Source of the DNA: Actinomadura litoris
Lineage (GTDB): Bacteria > Actinomycetota > Actinomycetes > Streptosporangiales > Streptosporangiaceae
Assembly (NCBI RefSeq): GCF_009733595.1
Contig: NZ_WOFH01000023.1
Coordinates: forward strand, 30,671-94,670
Direction: 5' to 3'
Length of the DNA stretch: 64,000 nucleotides
Shown: positions 8,301 to 15,717 of the stretch, one piece after another
How the letters are laid out: every line of letters starts with the position of its first letter
How positions within the stretch are numbered: position 1 is the first letter of the stretch
Program-made: the position numbers and the translations under genes
Notes under the pieces: model-generated
Seen by the model: the letters and a program-made list of their open reading frames with translations, nothing else
What the model was told of the DNA's origin: nothing
Database searches by the model: none

Positions 8301-11101
8301 GGGCGCCCACCAACCTCGCCACCGCGACGCTGCGGGAGCTGGCCGAGGCGATCGACGGCCTCGCCGGCACCGCCGGACCCGCGCCCGCCCGGCCGGGGGC
8401 GGACGTCGCGGGCGCCGCGTCCTGGGTCCGCGCCTTCCGCGTCGACCTCGCCGAGGAGCCGGTGCCCGAGCGCGTGGCCCCCGCCGTCCCGGGGACGTGG
8501 CGGGTGCACGCGCCGGACGGCCATCCCCTCGCCGGACCGCTGCGCGCGGAGCTGGAGCGCGCGGACCTCGGCCCCGGCGTGCTCGTCTGCCTGCCTCCCG
8601 CCTGCGCGGTGGACGACCTGGCGTTCGCGCTGGAGGGCGCGAGGGAGGCCGCCGCCGGGGAGCCGGGCACCCGGTTCGTCCTCGTCCAGCACGGGCGGGG
8701 CGCGGCCGGGCTCGCCAAGACGCTGCGGCAGGAGGCCCCGCACGTGCCGACCACGGTCGTGGACATCCCGCCCGAGCCGTGGGCGCTCGCCCGGACGGTC
8801 GCCGAGGTCGCCGCGACCAGCGGCTGCGCCGAGGTCCGCTACGGCGCCGACGGGACGCGCCGCGTGCCGACACTGCGCGTACTCCCCGTCGGGCAGGCGC
8901 GGACCAGCGAGCCGCTGGGCGCCGCGGACGTGCTGCTCGTGACCGGCGGCGGGAAGGGCATCACCGCGGAGGCCGCGCTGGCGCTGGCGAGGGAAAGCGG
9001 CGCCCGGCTCGCCCTCCTCGGCCGCTCCGCGCCCGGCGAGGACCCCGAACTCGCCGCGAACCTGGAGCGGATGGCCGGCGGTGGCACGACCGTCCGCTAT
9101 GAGGCCGTGGACATCACCGACCCCGAGCGGGTGCGCGCGGCCGTCGGCCGGCTCTCGGACGCGCTCGGCCCGGTCACCGCCGTGCTGCACGGCGCCGGAC
9201 GCAACGAGCCCGGCCTGCTGACCGGCCTGGACCTGGAGGCGTTCCGGCGGACGCTCGCCCCCAAGATCGGCGGGCTGCGCGCCGTCCTCGACGCGGTGGA
9301 CCCCGCCCGGCTCAAGCTCCTGGTCGCCTTCGGCAGCATCCTCGGCCTGACCGGGCTGCGCGGCGAGGCGCACTACGCCACCGCGAACGAGTGGCTGGCC
9401 GACCTCACCCGCGAGGTCGCCGCGCGCCATCCCCGCTGCCGGACGCTGTGCCTCCAGTGGTCGGTCTGGTCCGGCGTCGGCATGGGCGAGCGGCTCGACG
9501 TGGCGGAGGCCCTGGCCCGCGACGGCATCACCCCGATCACCCCCGACCAGGGCGTCCGGATGCTGCGGCGGCTGGTGACCGACCCGGACGCGCCCGTGGA
9601 CGTCGTCGTCAGCGGGCGCACCGGCGACATCGACACCGTCCGCCGGGAGGCGCCCGAGCCGCCGCTGCTGCGCTTCGCCGACCGGCCGCTCGTCCGCTAC
9701 CACGGCGCGGAGCTGGTCACCGAGGTCGACCTGAACGCCGGGAGCGACCCCTACCTCGCCGACCACCGGCTCGACGGGGACCTGCTGTTCCCCGCCGTCC
9801 TCGGGATGGAGGCGATGGCGCAGGTCGCCTCCGCCGCCACGGGACGGACGTCCGCGCCCGTCCTGGAGGACGTCGAGTTCCTGCGGCCCGTCGTCGTCCC
9901 GCCCGGCGGCACGACGACGATCCGCATCGCCGCCACCGTCACCGGCGCCGACACCGTCGAGACGACCGTGCGCAGCGCCGAGACCGGATTCGCCGCCGAG
10001 CACTTCCGCGCGCGGCTGCGCTACACCGGCGGCGGCGTGCCGCAGGGGCCGCCCGGACCGGGCGGCGGCGAGCTGCCGCCGGTCGAGCTGGAGCCCTCCC
10101 GCGACCTGTACGGGGACGTGCTGTTCCAGGGCGGCCGGTTCCGGCGGCTGCGCGGCTACCACCGGCTCGCCGCCCGGCACGTCGACGCCGAGGTGGCGGC
10201 CGCCGAACGCGCCGACTGGTTCGCGCCGTTCCTGCCCGCGCGGCTCCTGCTCGGCGACCCCGGCATGCGGGACGCGCTCATGCACGGCAACCAGGTCTGC
10301 GTCCCGGACGCGACGCTGCTGCCCCTCGGCGTCGACCGGCTGCACCCCGCCGCGGACCCGGCGCCCGGAACCCTGCGCTACTCCGCGTCCGAGCGCCGCC
10401 GCGACGGCGACACCTACGTCTACGACCTCGCCGTGCGGGACGCGGCGGGCCGGGTCGTCGAGCGCTGGGAGGGGCTCCGGCTGCGCGCCGTCCGCAGGGG
10501 CGACGGCGCGGGACCGTGGGCGCCGCCGCTGCTCGGCCCGTTCATCGAGCGCGCGGTGGAGGACCTGCTCGGCGCCCGGGTCGCGGTGACGGTCGAGCCG
10601 GACCCCGCGAAGCGGTCCGCGCGGCGCGCCGCCACCGCGCTCGCCGCGAGCCGCACGGTCGGACGGCGCGTGTCCGTCGGGTACCGGCCGGACGGACGCC
10701 CGGAGATCGGCGCCGACCGGCACCTCTCCTCGTCGCACGGCGCCGGGGTCACCCTCTGCGCGGTCGCCGGGGCGACGGTCGGCTGCGACGTCGAGACCGT
10801 GGCCGAGCGCCCCGCCGGGGAATGGGACGGGCTGCTCGGCCGCCATTCCGCCGTGGCCCGCCTCGCGGCCGCCGAGACCGGCGAGGGGGCGGCGGTCTCC
10901 GGCACCCGGGTATGGGCCGCCCTCGAATGCCTGGCGAAGGCGGGGCTGCCGTCCGACGCGCCGCTGAACGTGACCACGACGGGTCGGAGGCCGTGGCTGG
11001 TGCTCTCATCCGGAACCCTCGAAATCGCGACGCTCGTGACCCGGCTGCGCGACGTTCCCGCGCCGGTGGCGTTCGCGGTTCTGGCCGAAGGGCGGGCATG
11101 A
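5303..11101 (+). CDS. pksE: iterative type I enediyne polyketide synthase PksE
   Basis: 1932 aa, the normal size and domain order for PKSE: KS (about 10-450, nucleophile Cys219 in DGACSSSL, then EGHGTGTPVG and GHTKAAAG); AT (about 590-890, GHSLGE with Ser666); ACP (about 950-1020, HLSSI, phosphopantetheine site most likely Ser980); KR (about 1210-1400, TGGGKGI, catalytic Tyr in HYATANEW); DH (about 1470-1650, HRLDGDLLFPAV); C-terminal integral 4'-phosphopantetheinyl transferase (VGCDVE, about 1828). It builds a linear polyene from acetate units, the precursor of the enediyne core. The ACP motif is the enediyne HLxS form rather than modular DSL. Starts inside the unbU stop; TEBC follows after 3 bases. 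Confidence 0.96.
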   Translation: MSTHPAAPGPRIAIIGMACRYPDAASPRELWENTVAGRRAFRRMPAERTPPSDYWDRDPAAPDRFYARTAAVIEGYAFDRVGYKIAGSTYRSTDPTHWLALDTAARALADAGLPGARGVPRDRACVIVGNTLTGEFTRANTMRLRWPYVRRTVAAALAEQGWDGARAAAFLDDLEGRYKSPFPGVDEDTLAGGLSNTIAGRVCNYFDLGGGGYTVDGACSSSLLSVATACRALVDGDADLAIGGGVDLSLDPFELVGFAKTGALATGEMRVYDRNSTGFWPGEGCGMVVLVRERDALAAGHRVYATVAGWGMSSDGGGGITRPEVAGYRRALDRAYARAGFGIGTVPLFEGHGTGTPVGDTTELTALSAALSAALTADGPRPAPAAIGSVKGVIGHTKAAAGVAGLIKAAMALHEQVIPPAVGCVDPHPLLDAPAPLRAPRAAEPWPDGADLRAGVTSMGFGGINTHLVLESEAPRRGALDARTRALASSAQDAELLLLDGASADALRDRLTRLIDFVPALSRAQLRDLAGTLHRELRDLPYRAAVVASSPDDAERRLRRVLAVLDAGEGSLVETGGHAFLGHPAGRARIGLLFPGQGTGGAGRGGALRRRLAEVDRVYLRAARTTATGDGAATAVAQPRVVTGSAAALAALEALGVEASVAAGHSLGEITALRWAGAMDETALLELAAARGRIMTEHSAAGTMAGIAATPEAVARLGAGLPVVVAGYNGPSQTVIAGPPDAVAEFGRRAAEAGTRWTPLPVSHAFHSPQVAPAARVFGAWLAGRDFAPLRRRVVSTVTGAALAPGTDVRDLLRRQITAPVLFAQAVELAAKECDLLVEAGPGRVLTGLAAAVTDVPVLALDPDDEGLGGLLQVAGAAFVLGAPVRHGALFAGRPAKPLEIGAAQRFLSNPCETGAPPPAPPDQPDPPERVAVEPPDVPEEPATEPSIELLRRLAAERAELPVSMVADGTRLLDGLHLSSITVGQIVAQVARRLGHPAMRAPTNLATATLRELAEAIDGLAGTAGPAPARPGADVAGAASWVRAFRVDLAEEPVPERVAPAVPGTWRVHAPDGHPLAGPLRAELERADLGPGVLVCLPPACAVDDLAFALEGAREAAAGEPGTRFVLVQHGRGAAGLAKTLRQEAPHVPTTVVDIPPEPWALARTVAEVAATSGCAEVRYGADGTRRVPTLRVLPVGQARTSEPLGAADVLLVTGGGKGITAEAALALARESGARLALLGRSAPGEDPELAANLERMAGGGTTVRYEAVDITDPERVRAAVGRLSDALGPVTAVLHGAGRNEPGLLTGLDLEAFRRTLAPKIGGLRAVLDAVDPARLKLLVAFGSILGLTGLRGEAHYATANEWLADLTREVAARHPRCRTLCLQWSVWSGVGMGERLDVAEALARDGITPITPDQGVRMLRRLVTDPDAPVDVVVSGRTGDIDTVRREAPEPPLLRFADRPLVRYHGAELVTEVDLNAGSDPYLADHRLDGDLLFPAVLGMEAMAQVASAATGRTSAPVLEDVEFLRPVVVPPGGTTTIRIAATVTGADTVETTVRSAETGFAAEHFRARLRYTGGGVPQGPPGPGGGELPPVELEPSRDLYGDVLFQGGRFRRLRGYHRLAARHVDAEVAAAERADWFAPFLPARLLLGDPGMRDALMHGNQVCVPDATLLPLGVDRLHPAADPAPGTLRYSASERRRDGDTYVYDLAVRDAAGRVVERWEGLRLRAVRRGDGAGPWAPPLLGPFIERAVEDLLGARVAVTVEPDPAKRSARRAATALAASRTVGRRVSVGYRPDGRPEIGADRHLSSSHGAGVTLCAVAGATVGCDVETVAERPAGEWDGLLGRHSAVARLAAAETGEGAAVSGTRVWAALECLAKAGLPSDAPLNVTTTGRRPWLVLSSGTLEIATLVTRLRDVPAPVAFAVLAEGRA

Positions 11102-11104
11102 CCC

Positions 11105-11563
11105 ATGAACTATTTCGAATACCGGCACATCGTCGGCTTCGAGGACACCAACCTCGTCGGAAACGTCTACTACACCCATTACCTCCGATGGCAGGGGCGG
11201 TGCCGCGAGATGTTCCTCAGACGGCACGCCCCCGAGTTGCTCGCCGAACTGCGCGAGGATCTCCGGTTGTTCACCTTGAACGTCGACTGCCAGTTCTACG
11301 CGGAGATCACCGCGTTCGACGAGATCTGCGTCCGGATGCGCCTGATCGACCTCGCGCAGACGCAGCTGGAATTCGGGTTCGACTACCTGCGGCTCGACTC
11401 CGGCGGCGGGGAGACCCTCGTCGCCCGGGGCCGCCAGCGGGTCGCGTGCGTGCGCGGCGCGGGCGGCGGCACCGCGCCGGTCCGCGTCCCCGGCGCGCTG
11501 ACCCGCGCGCTGGCGCCGTTCGCCCCGTCCGGGGCGGAACCGTCCGGCGGGAGGGCGTCATGA
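11105..11563 (+). CDS. enediyne hot-dog thioesterase TEBC (SgcE10/CalE7 type)
   Basis: 152-aa single hot-dog-fold thioesterase. Its N-terminal block NYFEYRHIVGFEDTNLVGN followed by VYYTHYLRWQGRCREMF is diagnostic of the enediyne TE that releases the nascent polyene from PksE. The family lacks the usual catalytic Asp/Glu of 4-hydroxybenzoyl-CoA thioesterases and uses a conserved Arg (R in LRWQGR), which is present. It starts 3 bases after pksE, and its stop overlaps the flavin reductase start (ATGA). Role known from the family; the product of this PKS/TE pair (heptaene or other) cannot be read from sequence. Confidence 0.94.
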   Translation: MNYFEYRHIVGFEDTNLVGNVYYTHYLRWQGRCREMFLRRHAPELLAELREDLRLFTLNVDCQFYAEITAFDEICVRMRLIDLAQTQLEFGFDYLRLDSGGGETLVARGRQRVACVRGAGGGTAPVRVPGALTRALAPFAPSGAEPSGGRAS

Positions 11564-12096
11564 CCGTCGAGTACGCCGACACCACCGACGTCGCCGAGCC
11601 CGGCCTGCTGCGCCGGGCGTTCGGGACGTTCGCGACCGGCGTCACCGTCGTGACCGTCGGCGGCCGGACCCCGCACGGCATGACCGCGAACTCCTTCACC
11701 GCCGTCTCGCTCGACCCGCCGCTGCTGCTGGTCTGCGTCGACCGCACGGCGGTCATGCACCGGCGGATCTGCCTCGGCTTCTTCGGGGTCTCGGTGCTGG
11801 CGGCCGGGCAGGAGCGGGTGGCCCGGCACTTCGCCGACGCGCGCCGCCCGCTCGGCGCGGCGATGTTCGAGGGCGTCGGCTGCGAGCCGGGCCGGCTCAC
11901 CGGCGCGCCGCTGATCACCGGCGCCGCCGCGCGCTTCGAGTGCGAGCTGTTCCGCACCTGCGACGGGGGAGACCACACGATCGTCATCGGCCGCCTGCTG
12001 TCGGTGGACCGCGCCTCGGACGCCGCCGCCCGCGGCGGCCTGCTGTTCGCCGGGGGCCGCTTCCGCCGCCTCGCGCCGGAGGGCGAGGAGAACTGA
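11560..12096 (+). CDS. flavin reductase (SgcE6-like)
   Basis: 178 aa of the flavin reductase-like, FMN-binding split-barrel family: FATGVTVVT, HGMTANSFTAVSLDPPLLLV and the C-terminal GRLLSV blocks are present. Such enzymes supply free reduced flavin to partner monooxygenases; in enediyne clusters the SgcE6 type serves hydroxylation of pathway intermediates. No two-component monooxygenase partner is in the cassette. The flavin-dependent acyl-CoA-dehydrogenase-fold enzymes 10 kb away (21609-22835) are conceivable but unproven partners. Translationally coupled to TEBC through a 4-base ATGA overlap. Last gene of the warhead operon. Confidence 0.88.
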   Translation: MTVEYADTTDVAEPGLLRRAFGTFATGVTVVTVGGRTPHGMTANSFTAVSLDPPLLLVCVDRTAVMHRRICLGFFGVSVLAAGQERVARHFADARRPLGAAMFEGVGCEPGRLTGAPLITGAAARFECELFRTCDGGDHTIVIGRLLSVDRASDAAARGGLLFAGGRFRRLAPEGEEN

Positions 12097-12103
12097 GAGG
12101 GGC

Positions 12104-12511
12104 TCACCGCCGCCCGGCGGGCGGCGAGACGCCCGAACCGAGCACGAGCGCCCGGTAGCGGGAGGGCGGCAGCCCGACGGTGTCCTTGAATGTGGCGCTG
12201 AACGTCCCCGCGCTGGAGTAGCCGACCCGCGCCGCGACCTCCCGCACGCCCAGCGAACTGGTCAGCAGCAGTTTCCTGGCCTCCCGTATGCGCACCGCCT
12301 GGAGGAAGCGCGCCGGGGTCATTCCCGTGACGCGCCGGAACTCCCGGGTGAGGTGCCCCCGGCTGTAGCGCACCGACCGCGCCATTTCCTCGACCGTCAA
12401 CCGCTCACGGAAACGCTCGTTGATAACGGTGATGACCTGGTCCACGGCGGTGGCCGCGCAATTCTCCCGCATATCCAGCTCTTGGTCGGTCCGGTACCTT
12501 TGAATCGCCAT
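12104..12511 (-). CDS. AraC-family regulator, DNA-binding domain only
   Basis: About 135 aa containing essentially only the two helix-turn-helix motifs of AraC/XylS (LTVEEMARSVRYSRGHLTREF and the VREVAARVGYSSAGTFSATFK signature). There is no ligand-binding N-terminal domain, so effector sensing is unclear. The start at 12511 (MAIQRYR) is a choice: a start at 12568 would run into the divergent methyltransferase start, and no good ribosome site marks either. It ends 7 bases after the flavin reductase, tail to tail, and diverges from the methyltransferase. Likely the local regulator of the enediyne cassette or of the methyltransferase (inference). Confidence 0.8.
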   Translation of the reverse strand: MAIQRYRTDQELDMRENCAATAVDQVITVINERFRERLTVEEMARSVRYSRGHLTREFRRVTGMTPARFLQAVRIREARKLLLTSSLGVREVAARVGYSSAGTFSATFKDTVGLPPSRYRALVLGSGVSPPAGRR

Positions 12512-12557
12512 TCGATAATACCGGCCGAAGCGCCGGAAGACTGTGAGGAGGCGGGAA

Positions 12558-13370
12558 ATGACGACCACGCCGCAATCCCCGGCCGACCGGGCCAGAAAAG
12601 TGTGGGAGGCGACCGACTACCAGCCGATCGCCACCCGGGACGTCCTGGTGAGCGAGCTGCTCGCGCGGGCCGCCGACGTGCGGAGCGGGCAGCGGGTGCT
12701 GGACGTCGCGGCCGGCAGCGGGAACACCGCGCTCGCCGCGGCGCGCCGGGGCGCCCGCGTCACCGCCGCCGACGTCGTGCCGGGGCTGCTGGAGACCGCG
12801 TCCCGGCGGGCGGCCGTCGAGGGCCTGGAACTGGGCGTCGAGGTCGCCGACGCGCAGGAGCTGCCGTTCGCGGACGGGAGCTTCGACGTGGTGCTGTCGA
12901 GCTTCGGCGTCATGTACGCGCCCGACCAGCCGCGCGCCGCCGCCGAGCTGCTGCGGGTGTGCCGGCCCGGCGGGCGTGTCGGCTTGGTGAGCTGGACGCC
13001 GACCGGCCTGACCGCCCGGCTCCAGAAGGTGATGGCGGCCTTCCTCCCGGCGCCGCGCGCCGCGTCCGGCCCGCCGCCGGTGATGTGGGGCGACGAGGAC
13101 CACTGCCGCGGGCTCTTCGGCGCCGGGGCCGCCTCCGTGCGCTCGCGGGTGCGGGTCAACGAGTGGTGCGCGCCGTCGGCCGTGGCGCAGGTGGAGTTCC
13201 TGGTCCGGCACCTTCCGCCCTGGCACGCCGCGTTCGGCCGCCTCGACCCCGAGGCCAGGCGGAAGGTGAGCGAGGCCGCCGCCGCCGAGATCGATGGGGA
13301 GAACCGCGCCGAGGACGGCACGCTCGTCGCCGAGGCCGAGTACCTGGAGCTCGTCGCCACCGTCGCCTAG
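12558..13370 (+). CDS. class I SAM-dependent methyltransferase
   Basis: 270 aa with Rossmann methyltransferase motifs: VLDVAAGSGNTALAAARRGA (motif I, about 50-70), the acidic loop VTAADVV, and ELPFADGSFDVVLSSFGVMYAPD (motifs II/III); it resembles the UbiE/Methyltransf_11 group. The ATG at 12558 has GAGGAGGCGG upstream. The substrate is unknown. Position next to the enediyne cassette allows a tailoring role, but it is divergent from the AraC gene and separate from the core operon. A strong hairpin terminator follows immediately. Confidence 0.85.
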   Translation: MTTTPQSPADRARKVWEATDYQPIATRDVLVSELLARAADVRSGQRVLDVAAGSGNTALAAARRGARVTAADVVPGLLETASRRAAVEGLELGVEVADAQELPFADGSFDVVLSSFGVMYAPDQPRAAAELLRVCRPGGRVGLVSWTPTGLTARLQKVMAAFLPAPRAASGPPPVMWGDEDHCRGLFGAGAASVRSRVRVNEWCAPSAVAQVEFLVRHLPPWHAAFGRLDPEARRKVSEAAAAEIDGENRAEDGTLVAEAEYLELVATVA

Positions 13371-13387
13371 AAGCGCTTGAACAAAAG

Positions 13388-13423
13388 ACATCGGCCGCAG
13401 CACGCGAGTGCTGCGGCCGATGT
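13388..13423. terminator. bidirectional hairpin terminator
   Basis: Perfect 16-bp stem (ACATCGGCCGCAGCAC against its complement) closed by a GCGA tetraloop, lying between the convergent methyltransferase and FG-GAP genes. Read on the minus strand the stem is followed by CTTTTGTT. It marks the right boundary of the enediyne-associated region. Confidence 0.85.
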
Positions 13424-13436
13424 GTTTCCAGCGGTA

Positions 13437-15680
13437 CTACCGCTTCTCGTTGTAGGCCCTCACCGCGCTGCTGTAGAACCGCGCGGCCTGCCCGCGCGAC
13501 AGGCGACGCGCCTGGACCAGGTCACCCAGCGCCCCGCGGACGCAGCGGGTGTAGCGGCGGAACGACACCGAGCGGTCGGTATAGCTGCACGGGATCTCGG
13601 GGAAGGCGATCCGCTCGCCCGCCCGGACACCGTAGAGCCTGTTCCGTACCCCGCCCGGCCACAGCACCTCGACGGTCCCGGAGCGCTGCCGGCCCATGCC
13701 GAACGTGCCCTCCAGCGCGTCCTGCGAGGCGAAGCTCGACCCGGCGATCACCGGCCGGACCGCCGCCGGGCCGCGCCGCGGCGTGAACTTCACGACGGCG
13801 CCGACGCCGTCCCGGTTGACGCGCGCTCCACGGGTCAGCCCGACGCTGCCGAACGCGCGGACCGACGCCGACCGGTTCCGGTTGCCGTCGTTGAGCTGCA
13901 CCGACAGGTCGCCGTCCACCGTCCTCGTCGGGGTCGGCTGCAGCGTGATCGACGGGACCGAGGGCCCGCCGCCGGTCCGCTGGTAGGTCCGCAGGTAGTT
14001 CGCGTCGTCGAACGGCGAGCCGAAGTCGAACGGGCCGTCGTCGGAGTACGGCGTGAGCTTGCCGACCTTGCGTGACTGGGCCACGCTCACGATGTCGTCG
14101 AACCCGTCCTGGTTGAGGTCGCCGACGGAGACGCCGGTGACCGTCCGCCGCCGGTGGTCGGTGGCGCGGGCGACCGCGTCGTCGTACCGGAAGGACGGGT
14201 AGAAGCCCTTGCGCAGCGCCCCGGGGCCCTGGTTGCGCAGCAGCGCGCCGGGGTTGTCGGACGTCACCCAGAACATCCCGTCCAGGGCGCCGTGGTAGAT
14301 GATGTCGGTCGCGCCGTCGTTGTCGTAGTCGAGCGTCGAGGCGCCCCAGCCCCACGGCGTGGCGTTCAGCCCGCCGAGCGTCGGGTCCGCCCCGTCCTTC
14401 GTCGGGTTCCGCAGGCCGGACGCGCGCGGGTCGGCGAAGGTGTGGTCGGGCCTCTGCAGGATCCACCGGCTGCTCAGGTCGCCCTGCTTGATCCCCATCT
14501 CCGGCAGCGGCAGGAACATGTAGTCGCCGCCGCTGCTGTCGAAGACGTCCAGGTTCCCGTCGAAGTTGAAGTCGCCGTAGGCGAGCCCCATCCACGCGCC
14601 CGGCTGGTCGGTGCCGACCTGGTGCGTGACGTCGGTGAACCTGCCGTGGCCGTCGTTGCGGTGGATCCGCAGCAGGCCCCGGTCGAGCCCGCCGTACTTC
14701 TTCATCGGGTAGGCGGCCTGGTCGTTGGCGTCCATGATGTCCAGGTCGCCGTCCTGGTCGTAGTCGACGGCCGCTATTGCCCAGGAGATCTCCGCGTATG
14801 AGCCGTTCCGGGGGGTGTGGGGGGTCGTCCCCCCACGAGAGGTCGGCCCGGTCTCCTTGGGCGGCGGGTTCGTCACCACGATCTTCGCGAAGCCCGAGCT
14901 CTCGCCGGCGTCGGTGAAGCGCCGTCCGCCCGCGTTGCGCAGCAGCTGGTTCTGCTGGTTCAGCGCGTACGGGACGGCGAAGATCGCCGCCGCCTTCTTC
15001 ATGTCGAAGCTGTTGGCGATCGCGATGTCGAGCAGCCCGTCGCCGTCGAAGTCGCCCATCGTGCAGCTCGCATGGCTGGACGTCCCGGCCCCCGCCCGGC
15101 TGGAGGTGGTGATGTCCTGGAAAGTGCCGTTGCCTCGGTTCCTCAGCAAATGGTTGTTGGCGTTCCTCCCGAGGACGTAGAGGTCGGTGCGCCCGTCGTT
15201 GTCGATGTCGCCCGCGCACGCCCCGTTGGAGTCCACATTGGTCAGCGCCGCGCCCGAGGAGCGCCCCACATCGGTGAACGAGACCCGTCCGCGCCTGCCC
15301 AACGTGTTGCGATAGAGGCTGTTAGGACGGCCCGGGCCGTTGGTCACATAAAGGTCGAGGTCGCCGTCACCGTCGGCGTCGAAGGTCACGACGCCCGCGA
15401 TGCCGTGGTCGTGCACCGGTTCGTTCGCGTAGTCCCCGAACGTGATCTGGGACTTCTTCTTGTTCGCCAACCGGATCGCGTGCTCGGGCGACGGCCCGCG
15501 GCGGTAGTCCGCGAGCCCGCTGCCCCGGACGGCGATCTCGGTGAAACCCGTCCCGGGGCGCCGCTCGGCCTCCCCGCCGGGCGCCGCCGAGGCGGGCGGC
15601 ACCACGGCGGTGTAACCCGCCATCGCCGACACGCACACGGCGGAGAGCCCGATGCTGAAAATGCGACTTCTGTAGATCAT
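13437..15680 (-). CDS. secreted FG-GAP/VCBS repeat protein with ASPIC/UnbV domain
   Basis: 747 aa. A signal peptide (MIYRSRIFSIGLSAV..., cleavage near APG at about 30) is followed by many calcium-binding repeat loops (DADGDGDLD, DIDNDGRTD, DFDGDGLLD, DYDQDGDLD, DFNFDGNLD, DYDNDGATD, DLNQDGFDD) forming a beta-propeller. An ASPIC/UnbV-type C-terminal domain (about 600-700, VEVLWPGG) and a short tail with paired Cys follow. ATG at 15680 has GGAGG 5 bases upstream. The haloperoxidase-like gene lies 37 bases upstream on the same strand, so they form a two-gene operon. It resembles UnbV in domain make-up but is longer and outside the warhead operon. Function not known. Confidence 0.85.
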   Translation of the reverse strand: MIYRSRIFSIGLSAVCVSAMAGYTAVVPPASAAPGGEAERRPGTGFTEIAVRGSGLADYRRGPSPEHAIRLANKKKSQITFGDYANEPVHDHGIAGVVTFDADGDGDLDLYVTNGPGRPNSLYRNTLGRRGRVSFTDVGRSSGAALTNVDSNGACAGDIDNDGRTDLYVLGRNANNHLLRNRGNGTFQDITTSSRAGAGTSSHASCTMGDFDGDGLLDIAIANSFDMKKAAAIFAVPYALNQQNQLLRNAGGRRFTDAGESSGFAKIVVTNPPPKETGPTSRGGTTPHTPRNGSYAEISWAIAAVDYDQDGDLDIMDANDQAAYPMKKYGGLDRGLLRIHRNDGHGRFTDVTHQVGTDQPGAWMGLAYGDFNFDGNLDVFDSSGGDYMFLPLPEMGIKQGDLSSRWILQRPDHTFADPRASGLRNPTKDGADPTLGGLNATPWGWGASTLDYDNDGATDIIYHGALDGMFWVTSDNPGALLRNQGPGALRKGFYPSFRYDDAVARATDHRRRTVTGVSVGDLNQDGFDDIVSVAQSRKVGKLTPYSDDGPFDFGSPFDDANYLRTYQRTGGGPSVPSITLQPTPTRTVDGDLSVQLNDGNRNRSASVRAFGSVGLTRGARVNRDGVGAVVKFTPRRGPAAVRPVIAGSSFASQDALEGTFGMGRQRSGTVEVLWPGGVRNRLYGVRAGERIAFPEIPCSYTDRSVSFRRYTRCVRGALGDLVQARRLSRGQAARFYSSAVRAYNEKR

Positions 15681-15717
15681 CACGCCTCCGTTCCCTTGGT
15701 TCTTCTCAAACAGGCGG

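Noticed and set aside
5144..10846. 1900-aa open frame antisense to pksE, and similar long antisense frames over urease, UnbV and protease genes
   Set aside because: Composition is shadow-like (Gly, Arg, Val, Asp, Ala) with no domains; they mirror GC-biased third positions of the real genes.
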